64,000 bases of DNA from Oscillatoria princeps RMCB-10 (GCA_019359235.1 JAHHHT010000005.1:248001-312000); one strand, 5' to 3'. Shown: positions 28,461 through 38,534, numbered from the stretch's first letter. The notes: generated by a model from the letters alone, not told the origin. Program-made: numbers and translations.

Positions 28461-29237
28461 TTAAATTTCCCCGACGCCCATCAGCTGCTTGAGCGTGTCC
28501 AGACCTTTCTTGACGCGGCGGGAAACTGTCACCGCACTAATCCCCAAGCGATCTGCGGTTTCCTTTTGGGTCAAGTCATGGAGAAACACGAACTCAAGAA
28601 TCTGGCGAGTTTTCTCCTCAAGGCTGGCCAGCGCTTGCTGCAAGCGAATCACATCTTCCTGGGCCAGCTGGAAACTGCGATAGTGGGGATCTGGCATCAG
28701 TTCGCCCAAGGAGGTGGTGCCTTCTTCCTCATCCTGCATTGGCGCGTCCAGGCTGAGAGGGGCGCGATTGCGAGTGGCCAGCTTGACTTCCTGCCATTCC
28801 GCGACAGAAATTCCCAGGGCATCTGCCACTTCCGCATCGGTGGGCTGGCGCATGAGCTTCGCTTGCAGCGCCGGCATCACCCCTGCAGCCTGACTTTGCA
28901 GTTCCAGCCACTGGCGGGGAATGCGGACTGAAGGGCTTTTATCTCGCAGGTAGTGCTGAATTTCCCCCCGGATGTAGGGAATGGCAAACGAACTGAAAGC
29001 GTGTCCCTTGGACATGTCAAACCGCTCAATTGCCCGAATCAAACCGATGCAGCCGACCTGAAGCAAGTCCTCATAGCTTTCCCCACACTGGTTGAGCCAG
29101 TGGTGGACTTCTTTTCTGACCAGTCCAAAATTGAGTTCAACCAACTTGTTGCGCAGATCCTGTGAACGAGAGTTCTGGTACTGGCGCAATAGTTCCAAGC
29201 TTTCACTTTTCAGTTCGTTGGTGACTGTAGTAGCCAT
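28461..29237 (-). CDS. sigF: RNA polymerase sigma factor, group 3 SigF-like
   Basis: Alternative sigma factor of the sigma-B/F/G type (259 residues). Region 2 is LRNKLVELNFGLVRKEV to FSSFAIPYIRGEIQHYLRD (-10 recognition and core binding). Region 3 includes QPTDAEVADALGISVAEW. Region 4 has LTQKETADRLGISAVTVSRR with a helix-turn-helix for the -35. Cyanobacterial SigF is linked to motility, pilus and stress genes in Synechocystis; that role is family knowledge. The ATG at 29237 starts the conserved MATTVTNELKSE; a longer start would add an unlike N terminus. Confidence 0.93.
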   Translation of the reverse strand: MATTVTNELKSESLELLRQYQNSRSQDLRNKLVELNFGLVRKEVHHWLNQCGESYEDLLQVGCIGLIRAIERFDMSKGHAFSSFAIPYIRGEIQHYLRDKSPSVRIPRQWLELQSQAAGVMPALQAKLMRQPTDAEVADALGISVAEWQEVKLATRNRAPLSLDAPMQDEEEGTTSLGELMPDPHYRSFQLAQEDVIRLQQALASLEEKTRQILEFVFLHDLTQKETADRLGISAVTVSRRVKKGLDTLKQLMGVGEI

Positions 29238-29716
29238 GATGAGATTCTGGTTGGTAGAGCACTTGAAAAACGATGCACCTAACTCAGTTTGACTGAGTGC
29301 TGATGGAACCGCTGTGACCGGAAGCACGTTATCATGCTGATACGCAGCACTTTCTCAGCAGCACCCCTATTCTGTAGCTAGGCGAGGAAAGAATCAATCT
29401 GGCTGCTGTGGCCGGTTCTCAATGGGACAGTCTAGCTGCAATCCAGCCTTTTTGAGACTGCAATCAGAGTTGCCCATCCTTTATTAGATTAAATCTCGTA
29501 AACCAGCCACAACCGCATTTTTACTGAATTTTTTTAGGATCTCGCTGGTGCGTTGGGGAGTCGGTAACGAGAGCTGCCAGACTGCAATGCGCCAGGGATG
29601 AGCCTTTGCCCGCAGGAGGGCGAGCCGGGAAAGCGCCGGCAGCTCTTCTCAGTAATTTCACGGAAGTTGTGAGGCTGCTGGGGCGCAAAAGCGCCTCAGC
29701 AGTGAGAGAGCAGCGG
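29238..29716. other. Gap between sigF and psbO
   Basis: 479 bases between two minus-strand genes. Apart from the psbO-proximal hairpin listed separately I recognise no gene or repeat. An A/T-rich stretch at about 29480-29540 precedes sigF by more than 240 bases and could contain its promoter. Confidence 0.4.
29675..29702 (-). terminator. Hairpin downstream of psbO
   Basis: CTGCTGGGGCGC-aaaa-GCGCCTCAGCAG is a 12-base-pair stem with one G-T pair and a 4-base loop, 15 bases after the psbO stop. No T-run follows on the minus strand, so it may stabilise the mRNA end as well as stop transcription. Confidence 0.6.
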
Positions 29717-30541
29717 TTACGACGCGGATTGAACCCGACCGTAAAACACGCCGCGAATCTTGACTTCTAGAGGTTCTTGGGCTCCCAAGTCCGTATCGGA
29801 GGGCTGTTCGCTTTCAAAGATGCCGGCAATCTCACCGGTGGCGTTATCAACCTTGGAGATTTGCAGGGAAATTGTGCCCTTGCCGAGTTCAGTGCGCTTG
29901 ACGTTAGCGCGAACGAGCGCATCACTGTCCGAGCGGGCTGGGATGGCCACCGCATTGTCGTAGCCGGTGGCTTCCCCGCGACCCTTGGGATCGAGGAAAG
30001 AAGAGCCCCGATAGGAGGGGACTTTGAACTTTCCTTCAAAGTCAGTGGAAGTGTTAATCTCGTTCAAGCCAGGCTGGCTTTTGGCCACTAAATTTTTAAT
30101 GGTGAACAGGAAAGGCACTCCCTCGCCCCCAGGCAGCTGTACCGTGATCGCTTGAAAATCTATCCCATCCTTTTCCTCAAAGGTGAGGGAACCATCGGAG
30201 CCAAATTTCAGTGGCCCTTGGATCTGGGTCAGGGTGGAAGTGTACCGAGTCAGCAACTTGCCCGGAACAAATTCCGCCTCTTGCCGCTTGTTGGTGGGTT
30301 CTTCCTTAACAAAAAAGCTAGTGGGCTGCAGGCAAAGGTCCGACAAGACGTAGGACTTGCCCGACACAAGCGGAATGGCACCGCGAGACGTTTCTTGCAG
30401 TGCGGGACAGTTATTGGCGAGCCCGGTGCCTTTGATCTGGTCGTAGGTCAGCGGGACATTAGTATCTGGCCCTTGACTGCAAGCGGTGAGAACACCCAAG
30501 CACAAGGCCAGGAAAGCAACGATAATAGCGCGATACCTCAT
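29717..30541 (-). CDS. psbO: Photosystem II manganese-stabilising protein PsbO
   Basis: 33-kDa extrinsic subunit on the lumenal side of photosystem II that stabilises the Mn4CaO5 oxygen-evolving cluster. 274 residues: an N-terminal export signal with a lipobox-like LTAC (Cys21), then LTYDQIKGTGLANNCPAL and SDLCLQPTSFFVKEE, supplying the two cysteines of the conserved disulfide. Conserved GRGEATGYDNAVAIPA and KVDNATGEIAGIFESEQPSD follow. The ATG at 30541 was preferred to an in-frame TTG four codons upstream. A single-gene unit flanked by hairpins, as expected for a highly expressed gene. Confidence 0.98.
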   Translation of the reverse strand: MRYRAIIVAFLALCLGVLTACSQGPDTNVPLTYDQIKGTGLANNCPALQETSRGAIPLVSGKSYVLSDLCLQPTSFFVKEEPTNKRQEAEFVPGKLLTRYTSTLTQIQGPLKFGSDGSLTFEEKDGIDFQAITVQLPGGEGVPFLFTIKNLVAKSQPGLNEINTSTDFEGKFKVPSYRGSSFLDPKGRGEATGYDNAVAIPARSDSDALVRANVKRTELGKGTISLQISKVDNATGEIAGIFESEQPSDTDLGAQEPLEVKIRGVFYGRVQSAS

Positions 30542-31129
30542 GGTCAATCTCAATCTCTAAGCGAAATTCTCCAATCTGAAAATAGTTCCATTTCTCATAG
30601 CCAAATATAGACAGGCTACTCAATCCGGGTTTAAGCAACTCTGCTGTTGGGCTGACGCCAAGAGCTGGAGTTATACGCCTTGGATGCACTACCAGACATC
30701 CCCTATCCCTCTGCACGACTGACTTGAGAGCGTCAAATGTCATCGGGATTACTTTTCTGCCCATGCCAAAAGCTGCCGCCAGCGAGCCTGACTGTCAACC
30801 GCTGCCCGCAGCGGTGCAATGCCGCCGGTCGCTGGAATGCTGTGCCAGGTCATTACAGAATTGTACATGCCCTTGTTACCTTGTCCTCTGAGTCAGCCGC
30901 AGGTCTCGGCAAACTTTTTCAGGTGTTAGGTGTTAGGTGTGGGGCGTGACAGCGTTCAGCCCCACCAGCAGCCAGACTGCAGCGATAAAGAACCCCCACC
31001 AGATAGGGGCCGGTGAAAATCCACTCACACCTCGCCAAATGCCAGAAACCCGGTTTCTTTGAGAAACCGGGTTTGTCAGCCCCAAGATGCCAGAAACCCG
31101 GTTTCTTTGAGAAACCGGGTTATCTTTTC
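30542..31129. other. Gap upstream of psbO, ending in a repeat pair
   Basis: 588 bases, no gene recognised. The psbO promoter must lie at its left end, but no consensus -35/-10 pair stands out. The right end carries the duplicated palindrome listed at 31042-31122. Confidence 0.45.
31042..31122. repeat. AGAAACCCGG palindrome duplicated in tandem (48-base period)
   Basis: Two copies of CCAGAAACCCGGTTTCTTTG followed by AGAAACCGGGTT, starting at about 31042 and 31090, just downstream of the DUF3352 gene stop. They differ from other family members by G in place of A at the loop. Confidence 0.85.
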
Positions 31130-32929
31130 CTAGCGGGACGGGGCAGGGCTGCCGGCGGCAGAGGGTTTGGCCTGCGGTTGGGTAGTTGGGCTGGGCGACG
31201 CCCCTGGTGTCCCTTCCTGTTTGGGCCGAACAAAGACCTCGTAGCGGGTGCTGCGCTCATTGCTGATCGATGAGGTAAGGCCAATAGTGCGAATGGCACT
31301 CAACAGGGTTTGGGGCACCGGCGGCAGTTGAGGCAAGGCAAATTGCTTGGAGTTGAGCGTGCGCTCCACATCGATAAAAAAGATGCTGTTGCTGGCATCT
31401 AATTCTGAAGGAACAGCCTTTTGGAATGACTGGCTGAGCGCCAGTGGGGCTTTGGGGTTCGGGGTGATGGCACCGGCAACCGGCGCTCCCAGGGTCAAAA
31501 ACGCCACATTCCCACTCACCCAACCGCGACTGAGCGTCACCCCACCGTACTGAGAAGTCCAGTTAACCACCGGCTGACCGCCAACTTTCACCTGTTCGAC
31601 CTTAAACTTGTATCGCTGGCTGATCACCTTATCCAGCTGCAGGAGAGATTTCTCGGCACTGCGGCGATCGTTGGACTGCACCATCAACACCAGCCCTGCC
31701 GGAAACTGCGTCGAAGATCCCGGAACAGCGGGAATCAGCGACAGGGAGAAATCCCCCGCCATCCACGCCAGCAAATCCTTTTCCCAGTTCAGCCCCGTGT
31801 TAGACGCCACGCCCTGTTGCAGCAACTCCGGACTCATGGGCGCGAACGGATTCCCCCGGGCACCCAGGGCGTAATCCTGCCACAACCGCTGCAGGTTGCT
31901 GCCCGACCACACGATCAAGGTTTCAGCCGGCAGGCGGCTGAGCGCACTTTTGGCCTTGTTTTCCACCACCTGCTTTTTCTCGCTATCCGCCTTCAGCCAA
32001 GAAATCCCCTGCAACCGGATGCCTTCTGCCTCTTGGGTGACGGTTGCGGCAAAGCCCTGGAACTTCTGCAGCTGATTTTTTCCTTGGGGGGGAAGCAGTC
32101 GCACTGCATTCATAGCGGCCATATTGGCAGCTATCGGCCAGTTGACGTACACCCGGGCCAAACAATCGGGAGCCTCAATTTGAGCGACTGCTTCCTTGTA
32201 GCCCGGTGTTTTGGCTATAGACTGGCCTGCTTTATAGGTGTCAATGACTCGTTCAGTTGCTTTTGGATCTGTGGTCACTGCCAAGAACCGGTTGTCGAGC
32301 AGTGCGGCTGAGTAATTCTCAGTAGGTGCGCCCTGCATTTCTCTAATCTGGACATCTTTGTAAGTCCGGCTCACCCACAGGCCCTGCGGCAGCGGCTTGG
32401 GCTTCTCTAGCAGATCCTTGGCCCGTCCTTGGTTGTCTACCGGCAGCACCATCACCACCGGCTCTTTGGCTTTCGGAACGGGCGGCTGGCCCGATGAGGG
32501 ACTGGTGCCCCCTGTCACACCCACCTGCGGCGGCAGCCAGGCAACCATCACTTCCCGCCCCACCCACGGCTGGATGTCTTTCTGGTAGTCCAGGCCATAA
32601 GGGGTGAGGAAGCGCTCGCCCAACTCCAACAGCTGCCGGTTGAGAAGCTTTTGGCTTTCTGCGGTGCCTTGCTTTTGCAGTTTTTCCCACTGTCCGGGGT
32701 CGGTGGACAGCGAGACGGCCATCCACGCATCTTCGGGGACGACGCTGGCACCGACGGGGTAATTCTCTACTTGGCTCTTGGGAATCAGCGCCCACACAAT
32801 TGCGACGCCGCCAACAATTAGCAAGGCGGCAGCTCCTGCGGTTCGCCGCTGAGGCGCTTCAATTTTCTCTACCGCCGATTTCGTTTTCTCAAATGCGGAT
32901 TTAGTTTTATCAAGTATGGAGTCAAACAT
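31130..32929 (-). CDS. DUF3352 membrane-anchored protein
   Basis: 599 residues. The short cytoplasmic N terminus contains an imperfect KTKSAFEKTKSAVEK repeat, followed by one transmembrane helix (about 32-50) and a large, probably periplasmic or lumenal domain. The pattern (VPEDAWMAVSLSTDPGQWE, VMVLPVDNQGRAKDLLEK, FLAVTTDPKATERVIDTY) matches DUF3352, common in cyanobacteria and of unknown function. A Pro/Ser-rich tail ends the protein. Transcribed away from the repeat cluster upstream of psbO; no operon partner. Confidence 0.85.
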   Translation of the reverse strand: MFDSILDKTKSAFEKTKSAVEKIEAPQRRTAGAAALLIVGGVAIVWALIPKSQVENYPVGASVVPEDAWMAVSLSTDPGQWEKLQKQGTAESQKLLNRQLLELGERFLTPYGLDYQKDIQPWVGREVMVAWLPPQVGVTGGTSPSSGQPPVPKAKEPVVMVLPVDNQGRAKDLLEKPKPLPQGLWVSRTYKDVQIREMQGAPTENYSAALLDNRFLAVTTDPKATERVIDTYKAGQSIAKTPGYKEAVAQIEAPDCLARVYVNWPIAANMAAMNAVRLLPPQGKNQLQKFQGFAATVTQEAEGIRLQGISWLKADSEKKQVVENKAKSALSRLPAETLIVWSGSNLQRLWQDYALGARGNPFAPMSPELLQQGVASNTGLNWEKDLLAWMAGDFSLSLIPAVPGSSTQFPAGLVLMVQSNDRRSAEKSLLQLDKVISQRYKFKVEQVKVGGQPVVNWTSQYGGVTLSRGWVSGNVAFLTLGAPVAGAITPNPKAPLALSQSFQKAVPSELDASNSIFFIDVERTLNSKQFALPQLPPVPQTLLSAIRTIGLTSSISNERSTRYEVFVRPKQEGTPGASPSPTTQPQAKPSAAGSPAPSR

Positions 32930-33473
32930 AGTTGCAAGGGAACAGGGTAGCCGGTGAGGAAAGCCAATTTACCAAAGGGTCAATTTACCAGGGGATGGCT
33001 CGTGGGATTTTAGATTGGAGATTTCAGATTTTAGATTCAATTTTTTTCTTGAAATCCGAAATCTGCTTTTCTGCAATCCCTAAAGGCTGATACGCAAGGG
33101 AGGCACTAAAAACTGGCTCCAGAAAGCCGATTTCTTTAAACAACCGGGTTTTGAGCGCCAAATCGCGACCTGTACCCTTAATTTGACTGACAGCGGTCTC
33201 GGGTGCTGGGTGCGATTGCCGGGAGCATCCCGGTTGTGCAAACAAGCCCATATCAATGCGATAATGATTTCAGCAGGTTGCAGGAGGAGAAGATTTTTGG
33301 CCAGCTGAATCCCGGAAACGGGATTGAAACCGATTGCCGGCTGTCTTCGGGACACCCCTGCATGATAGCTAATCAAGAATGCCGGGAGCCCGGCTATCTT
33401 GTCCCATCCCCCGATCCTCAGCACTCAGTCAACCCTACAGCTCTCCCGGACTTCTGGCTATAAGCAAAACTTA
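32930..33473. other. Gap between the DUF3352 gene and cofH with a decayed hairpin
   Basis: No gene recognised. An inverted repeat at 33019-33064 (AGATTTCAGATTT facing AAATCCGAAATCT) encloses a T-rich loop and could terminate cofH transcripts or act as a stem-loop. A degenerate copy of the AGAAACC family is visible near 33115-33150. Confidence 0.5.
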
Positions 33474-34682
33474 TTATTTTTTCCCCGACTGGCTCCATAA
33501 CGCATTTCCGGTGCCCGATGCCCAGTCCCCGATGCCCTGCGCCCCATGCCCTGCGCCCCCATACAGCGTGTCCCGCTGCCGGTAGGGACGGCCCAAGGAA
33601 CGGATCGCCGCCTGCAACTGCTCCACTTCCATGCAGCTGCCGCCAATAGCACCGGCCATTGCCGTAATGTGCTCTTCCATTAGGGTGCCGCCGATGTCGT
33701 TGCAGCCCCAGGTGAGGGCAACTGTAGCGCCGGCTAGCCCCAGTTTCACCCAGCTCGGCTGGTGGTTGGGGATGCAATTTCCCAGATATATTCTGGATAC
33801 TGCGGTTAGCAGCAGGGTGGAAGCCAGCACCGGCTGATCCCGCCCGACACGCCGCCGCAGGGCTGCCGGTGCCCCCTCGCCCACAAAGGGCAAAAGAATA
33901 AATTCTGTAATCCGCGCCGGATATTCCCGCTCAGTGGCGGTTTGCTGCAGCTGGCGCAAGAGGTTCAGGTGCCGCACCTGCTGTTCGGGGCTTTCAATGT
34001 GCCCGCAGAGCATGGTGCTCGTTGTGTGCAACCCGAGCCGGTGAGCCGTTCCCACAATTTCCAGCCAAGTGCCGGTGTCAATTTTCTCTGGACAAATAAT
34101 CCGTCTTATGCTATCATCTAAAACTTCTGCTGCTGTTCCCGGCATGGAGCCAACACCGGCATCCCGCAGCGCTTCAATCACCTGTGCGTAGCTGAGCCCG
34201 TCTTCCCTGGCGATGAATTGCACCTCTTGGGGGGAGAAGGCGTGCAGGTGCAGGTGGGGAAATTCATCTTTGACGGTTGCCACCAATTGCAGGTAAAAAG
34301 GCAATGAAGCGCCGGCAAGCTTGGCTTGGGGGTTCAGCCCCCCCTGCATGCAGATTTCCGTAGCCCCACGGCGCACCGCATCGGCTGCTTTTTCCAGGAT
34401 TTTGGCTGTGGAAAGCCAAAATGCGCCCTCTTCACCTGAATCGCGGCGAAAGGCGCAGAAGCTGCAGTGCTGCTCGCAGATATTGGTAAAGTTGATATTG
34501 CGGTTGATGATGTAGGTGACGGGATCGCCGGCTTGCCGGTGGCGCAGAGAGTCAGCTGCAGACCGAATGGCTTCTATGGCAGATGGTTCAGTCTGCTGCA
34601 GGAGTACGGCGGCTTCTTCGGGAGATATATCCGCACCCGCCAAGGCGCGGTTAAGGATGGCGTCAACAGTTTTGGCAGTCAC
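33474..34682 (-). CDS. cofH: FO synthase subunit 2 CofH (5-amino-6-(D-ribitylamino)uracil-tyrosine 4-hydroxyphenyl transferase)
   Basis: Radical-SAM enzyme which, with CofG, makes the 8-hydroxy-5-deazaflavin FO, the antenna chromophore of many cyanobacterial photolyases. 402 residues with the cluster motif CEQHCSFC (Cys69, Cys73, Cys76), [31 protein letters not shown] and [11 protein letters not shown]. The start is a GTG at 34682. The conserved part ends at about RDTLYGGAG; the last 25 or so residues are translated from short G/C-rich repeats and are probably not functional. cofG is not in the window. Confidence 0.94.
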   Translation of the reverse strand: MTAKTVDAILNRALAGADISPEEAAVLLQQTEPSAIEAIRSAADSLRHRQAGDPVTYIINRNINFTNICEQHCSFCAFRRDSGEEGAFWLSTAKILEKAADAVRRGATEICMQGGLNPQAKLAGASLPFYLQLVATVKDEFPHLHLHAFSPQEVQFIAREDGLSYAQVIEALRDAGVGSMPGTAAEVLDDSIRRIICPEKIDTGTWLEIVGTAHRLGLHTTSTMLCGHIESPEQQVRHLNLLRQLQQTATEREYPARITEFILLPFVGEGAPAALRRRVGRDQPVLASTLLLTAVSRIYLGNCIPNHQPSWVKLGLAGATVALTWGCNDIGGTLMEEHITAMAGAIGGSCMEVEQLQAAIRSLGRPYRQRDTLYGGAGHGAQGIGDWASGTGNALWSQSGKK

Positions 34683-34754
34683 AGGGTATTAGTTAGCGCG
34701 AGCTACACGACAGAAGGAATCTGTGGTTATTATAAACAAATGGAAAGAAGTGAA

Positions 34755-34779
34755 GTGGGCTCCCCACAGGGGAGCCCAC
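34755..34779. repeat. GTGGGCTCCCC palindrome
   Basis: Perfect 11-base arms with a 3-base loop, upstream of cofH. Confidence 0.85.
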
Positions 34780-35019
34780 CCCAATAAACAGCTGTGAGGA
34801 CTTTCTCGATGACTTCGGAGCTAAAAAAGTAGAAGCCTTGTGCTTTCTCTCGAGGAGAAAACCCACCCTACAGGCGGGCAGCCAGAAATTTGCAAAAATG
34901 CAAAAATGTGACAGCTTCGTCTTGCCAGCACACTTGCCGGTCGAGACTGACAGCCCGAAAGAATGCGCCCAATCGCTCATTTATAGAGCGGGTCTAAATC
35001 CTTCCTGTAAATTTCATAA

Positions 35020-35043
35020 CCCCGGTTTCTTACAGAAACCGGG
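35020..35043. repeat. AGAAACCGGG short palindrome
   Basis: CCCGGTTTCT-tac-AGAAACCGGG, a short member of the AGAAACC/GGTTTCT family. Confidence 0.75.
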
Positions 35044-35329
35044 AGTCTGGGCCAAGAGCGGTTGGTCCAATCATTTAGAACTTCTATATATATTGAGTTC
35101 TTCACTGTCAAGCGGGATGACCGCTGAGAGCGAGAGCGTCATTTCCACCGGCAGGCACGGGAAAAGTCCTGCCCTCCCCTGGCCTTAATTATTAAGATTC
35201 GGTAAAGATTGAGGCAGATTGTAAGAAGATTGTGTATCCTCAAGCCAAATCTCGCAGATTGCCATTCCTACCATTATACGGGGTGTTAGATTTTCCTGAG
35301 AACTTTTACTCTCCCCCTCTCCCACGGAA

Positions 35330-35366
35330 GTAGGGTGCGTTCCCTTTAGGAGGGAACGCACCCTAC
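35330..35366. repeat. GTAGGGTGCGTTCCC palindrome
   Basis: GTAGGGTGCGTTCCCT facing AGGGAACGCACCCTAC, about 16-base arms; near-identical arms to the copy at 27473-27505. Confidence 0.9.
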
Positions 35367-35457
35367 AAGCTCCCACGAAGAGAGAGGAGAGTGGGAGAGC
35401 AGGGGGTGTGAGGGGAGAAACATCGGCTGCAACCAGAATTAATCCAACGGATGTGAG

Positions 35458-36678
35458 ATGACGGCTCAACCTGTCCCGCAAGACTACAAACGTCTCAGTC
35501 AAAGCCTACCGGCTCTCAAAGGGTTGGCTATCTTCCTCGTGGTTGTTTACCATCTCTGGGGATATACCAAAGGCTACCAGCTAGCCTCTGAAATCGCAAT
35601 ATCATCTTTTCGTTCAGGTGTCAAGGGATTTTTTGAAGGAATCCTGAATATTTTTTGCCTCCTGGGAGAGCAGGGGGTTGCTATTTTCATAATTGCCAGC
35701 GGTTTTGGGCTGGCGTCATCCTGGTGGCGCACAAGTTCAAGCGCCGGCAAAGATTCTCGCCCCTTTGAAGTCATAGGGTTCTGGCGGCGCAGACTGTTGC
35801 GGCTGTTTCCCCTGTACTGGGTGGCGCACGGGTTAGCATTGCTGCTGGCGCTGGTGCAGCCGGCTTGGGTGCCGTTTGGGCGAGATGTTCTCAATCGCGG
35901 TGCAATTGAAGCAACCGCCGCCACTTTTGCCAGCCTCACCACCCTGCGCAATTTTATCCCAGACTATTACTTTTTTCTGAACGCCGCTTGGTGGTATGTT
36001 GGTTTGGCAGTGCAGCTGTACCTGATATTTCCGCTGCTGGTGCCGGTGGGGAAACGTTGGGGATGGCCGGTTTTACTCCTCGGCTCACTTTTAATCGAGG
36101 TGGTTTACCGGCAGATAATTGTGGCGCTTCCCCTCAACGAAATGGCGACAGATGTATTGCTGCGAGGTGCCCTGTTTCCATCGCGGTTGTTTGAATTTGC
36201 CTTCGGCATCTTCCTGGCAGTTGCAATGCTTGAACCGGCACCCACAAAGCCGGGGCATCTTTTGAGTGGCGTCAGCCGGTTTTGCCAAAACTTATTGCTA
36301 GAAAAACGGTGGCTGTGGCTGAGTGCCCTGCTCTATGCTGCCGGTTTGCTATGTGACTGGGCTTCAGATGCCGGTTGGCAAACTTTCAGAGTTCCATCGG
36401 ACGCCCTCGCAGGCGTGGGGGAATTTTGCCTGTTTTTTCAGCTTCTTAATCTAATCGAGCCGGCTAAACCAAGCTTAAGTCTCCTGGGCGACTATTCCTA
36501 TGGCATCTATCTCACCCACATGAATTTCATGGTCGGTCTTTGGGCTTTATTGACCCCAATCCTGTCCAATTACTGGCTGAGATTGGGTTTAGTAACAGCA
36601 ATTGCCTGCGCATTGGGAGGGGTGTTTGAACTCGCTTACCAGTGGGCGCAAAAGCGATTTGCTGCCCGCTTTCAATGA
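35458..36678 (+). CDS. Acyltransferase 3 family membrane protein
   Basis: 406 residues with about ten hydrophobic segments. The acyltransferase-3 pattern is present: a start near LPALKGLAIFLVVVYHLWGY (the conserved His in VYHLW), GEQGVAIFIIASGFGLASSWW, FWRRRLLRLFPLYWVAHG, and a late GDYSYGIYLTHMNF. Such integral membrane enzymes O-acylate (often acetylate) surface polysaccharides, lipids or antibiotics. It stands at the head of a group of glycosyltransferase genes, which suggests decoration of an exported glycan; the acceptor is unknown. An overlapping ATG seven bases upstream is followed by a stop. Confidence 0.9.
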   Translation: MTAQPVPQDYKRLSQSLPALKGLAIFLVVVYHLWGYTKGYQLASEIAISSFRSGVKGFFEGILNIFCLLGEQGVAIFIIASGFGLASSWWRTSSSAGKDSRPFEVIGFWRRRLLRLFPLYWVAHGLALLLALVQPAWVPFGRDVLNRGAIEATAATFASLTTLRNFIPDYYFFLNAAWWYVGLAVQLYLIFPLLVPVGKRWGWPVLLLGSLLIEVVYRQIIVALPLNEMATDVLLRGALFPSRLFEFAFGIFLAVAMLEPAPTKPGHLLSGVSRFCQNLLLEKRWLWLSALLYAAGLLCDWASDAGWQTFRVPSDALAGVGEFCLFFQLLNLIEPAKPSLSLLGDYSYGIYLTHMNFMVGLWALLTPILSNYWLRLGLVTAIACALGGVFELAYQWAQKRFAARFQ

Positions 36679-36749
36679 CAGGCAAGATGCCTGTCCTACG
36701 GGGGGTGGACTCTGCTCCCTCGTAGCACAGGCGTCTCGCCTGTGCCAAC
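36677..36749. repeat. Two short palindromes between the acyltransferase and GT39 genes
   Basis: GACAGGCAAGATGCCTGTC (about 36677-36695) and GCACAGGCGTCTCGCCTGTGC (about 36725-36745) occupy the 95-base gap. The first is the same module as in the 20130-20203 region. Confidence 0.75.
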
Positions 36750-36773
36750 TATAATTTAACTTAAAAACTGCCC

Positions 36774-38534
36774 ATGAACAAAGACTCACCCAGCCAAAAA
36801 CCACCGGCTTACCTAACCCCAAACCGGCTAGCCCTCGCGGCAATCGCCATCGCCGTTGCGCTGCGCATTCTCAATCTCGGTTCCAGAGAATTTTGGTACG
36901 ACGAAGTTTTATCACTGCTGCTCTCCACTGGACAAAAAATCGCTTACCAAACCCCCAAAGACACACCCGTCGCCCTAGCTGACTACACCTCTCTGTTAAG
37001 CTTGCCGGCGGAATCAGGGATTCCCAACCTCCTAAAAACCGTAACAAACCTCCTGCGGGGTTTAGCCGGCGGCGAACCCCACCCCCCCCTGTTTTTCCTC
37101 AGCCAGCACCTTTGGCTGCGCCTGTTCGGCAACAGCGAAACCGCCATGCGCTCCCTCAACGCTGCACTCAGTATTGGGGCGATTGGCAGCGCTTACGGCT
37201 TAGGTCGCACTGTCCTGGGCCATCGCGGCGGTCTTCTCCTAGCAGCCCTTTTAGCCACCAATCCCTTCTACCTATTTCACTCCCTGAACCTGCGCATGTA
37301 TGGCCCACAGGTTCTGTGGGCAACCCTCAGCGCTTGGGCGCTGGTGCAGCTGATTCAAAAGAACAAGCGCAACATCTCCACAGAAGAGCCAAAAAACCCA
37401 ACTCCAATCCCCAAATCCCCAAATCCCGGCTCCCACCCTCACTTTCCCCCATTTCTCTGGGACATCCTCCTAATTGGCTCAGTAGCAGCTGGATGCCTGA
37501 CATTTTATCTATTTGCCTACTGGGTAATCGCTCTGGCAGCTGTGGCCATCTACCTAGACCGGCACCGCTGGTGGAAGCACGGGTTGCGCTTGGGCGCAGG
37601 CGTGGCGCTGTGCCTTCCCTGGGGGCTGTGGGGCATCCCCCAGCAACTGCGCAATGCTGACTTGCAGCGGTTTGCCGCACCGGCAGGATTTTTCGCCGCA
37701 ATGCTGCAGCACTTGCAGGATATTGCCCAAACCTTGGGAATTCACTTACTCTTGGGCGACTGGATAACCAGTTTGCCCCAGACGAGCGCGGCGATAGCTG
37801 GGTGCGCCATAATAGTGCTGCTCGCCACAGGTTCTGCCAGCCTCTGGCGTCACGGAGAGCGCCAGATTTTAGCCTTAGCCTTGCTCCTGGGAATTTTTCC
37901 CCTCTTGCTAGCCCTCGGCGCAGATATCGCCACCGGCAAGTTCACCCTCGGGTTTGGCTGGGGGCGGAGCATGATTGTAATTCTACCGGGCTGCTTGCTG
38001 CTGCTGGCTGTCTGGCTGGAACGGGCACCGCAGCAATGGCGCTCAACGGCTGCTGCGGCGTTGCTGCTGCTGTATCTGTCCGCCAGCATTGCAGACTTCA
38101 GTTTCAGATCGCGCTGGATGTTTCACAAGATTGCAGATGCCATCGCCTCCGAACCGGCAGCGCCAACCTTAATAGCCATGAACTCCCAAGCTTGGGGTCA
38201 CGTTATGCGTTTGGCTTATTACATCCCTCCTAATGTGCCGGTCAGCTTGCTGGCTCAGCCGTCCGCCCAGCTGGCTCCTGCCTTAGAAAAAGCCCTCAAG
38301 ACTGGCAAGCCAGCCTATTCTCGGATTGTCTGGCTGGAAAGCGCCGCGCCGATTTGGTCGCCACCGGCAACCGAGACTGAAAGACAGAAAATTGAAGAGG
38401 TGTTAAAGAATCAGTTTCAACTGAGCCAGCAGCAGTCTCTGTCGGGAACTATGGATCTTGACCAGTTTACCCTCAAACTCTACAAACGCTCTCCCACTAC
38501 TGGAAACGCCAAAAATGAGTATCAGCCAGCCTAA
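36774..38534 (+). CDS. GT39-like (PMT/ArnT-type) membrane glycosyltransferase
   Basis: 586 residues, about eleven transmembrane segments. The first loop holds REFWYDEVLSL, fitting the acidic catalytic motif of the GT-C fold (PMT_2/ArnT families), followed by EPHPPLFFLSQHLWLRLFG, also characteristic. Such enzymes use polyprenyl-phosphate sugars made by a partner GT2. The next gene, overlapping by 20 bases, is exactly such a GT2-GtrA protein, suggesting a donor-transferase pair. A hydrophilic Lys/Pro-rich loop near residues 200-225 is a lineage insertion. Acceptor unknown. Confidence 0.88.
   Translation: MNKDSPSQKPPAYLTPNRLALAAIAIAVALRILNLGSREFWYDEVLSLLLSTGQKIAYQTPKDTPVALADYTSLLSLPAESGIPNLLKTVTNLLRGLAGGEPHPPLFFLSQHLWLRLFGNSETAMRSLNAALSIGAIGSAYGLGRTVLGHRGGLLLAALLATNPFYLFHSLNLRMYGPQVLWATLSAWALVQLIQKNKRNISTEEPKNPTPIPKSPNPGSHPHFPPFLWDILLIGSVAAGCLTFYLFAYWVIALAAVAIYLDRHRWWKHGLRLGAGVALCLPWGLWGIPQQLRNADLQRFAAPAGFFAAMLQHLQDIAQTLGIHLLLGDWITSLPQTSAAIAGCAIIVLLATGSASLWRHGERQILALALLLGIFPLLLALGADIATGKFTLGFGWGRSMIVILPGCLLLLAVWLERAPQQWRSTAAAALLLLYLSASIADFSFRSRWMFHKIADAIASEPAAPTLIAMNSQAWGHVMRLAYYIPPNVPVSLLAQPSAQLAPALEKALKTGKPAYSRIVWLESAAPIWSPPATETERQKIEEVLKNQFQLSQQQSLSGTMDLDQFTLKLYKRSPTTGNAKNEYQPA

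Larger units (their letters stand above)
34683..35457. other. Repeat-rich divergent region cofH / acyltransferase
   Basis: 775 bases without a gene. Three palindromes are placed along it: 34755-34779 (GTGGGCTCCCC-aca-GGGGAGCCCAC), 35020-35043 (CCCGGTTTCT facing AGAAACCGGG) and 35330-35366 (GTAGGGTGCGTTCCC family). Confidence 0.7.
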
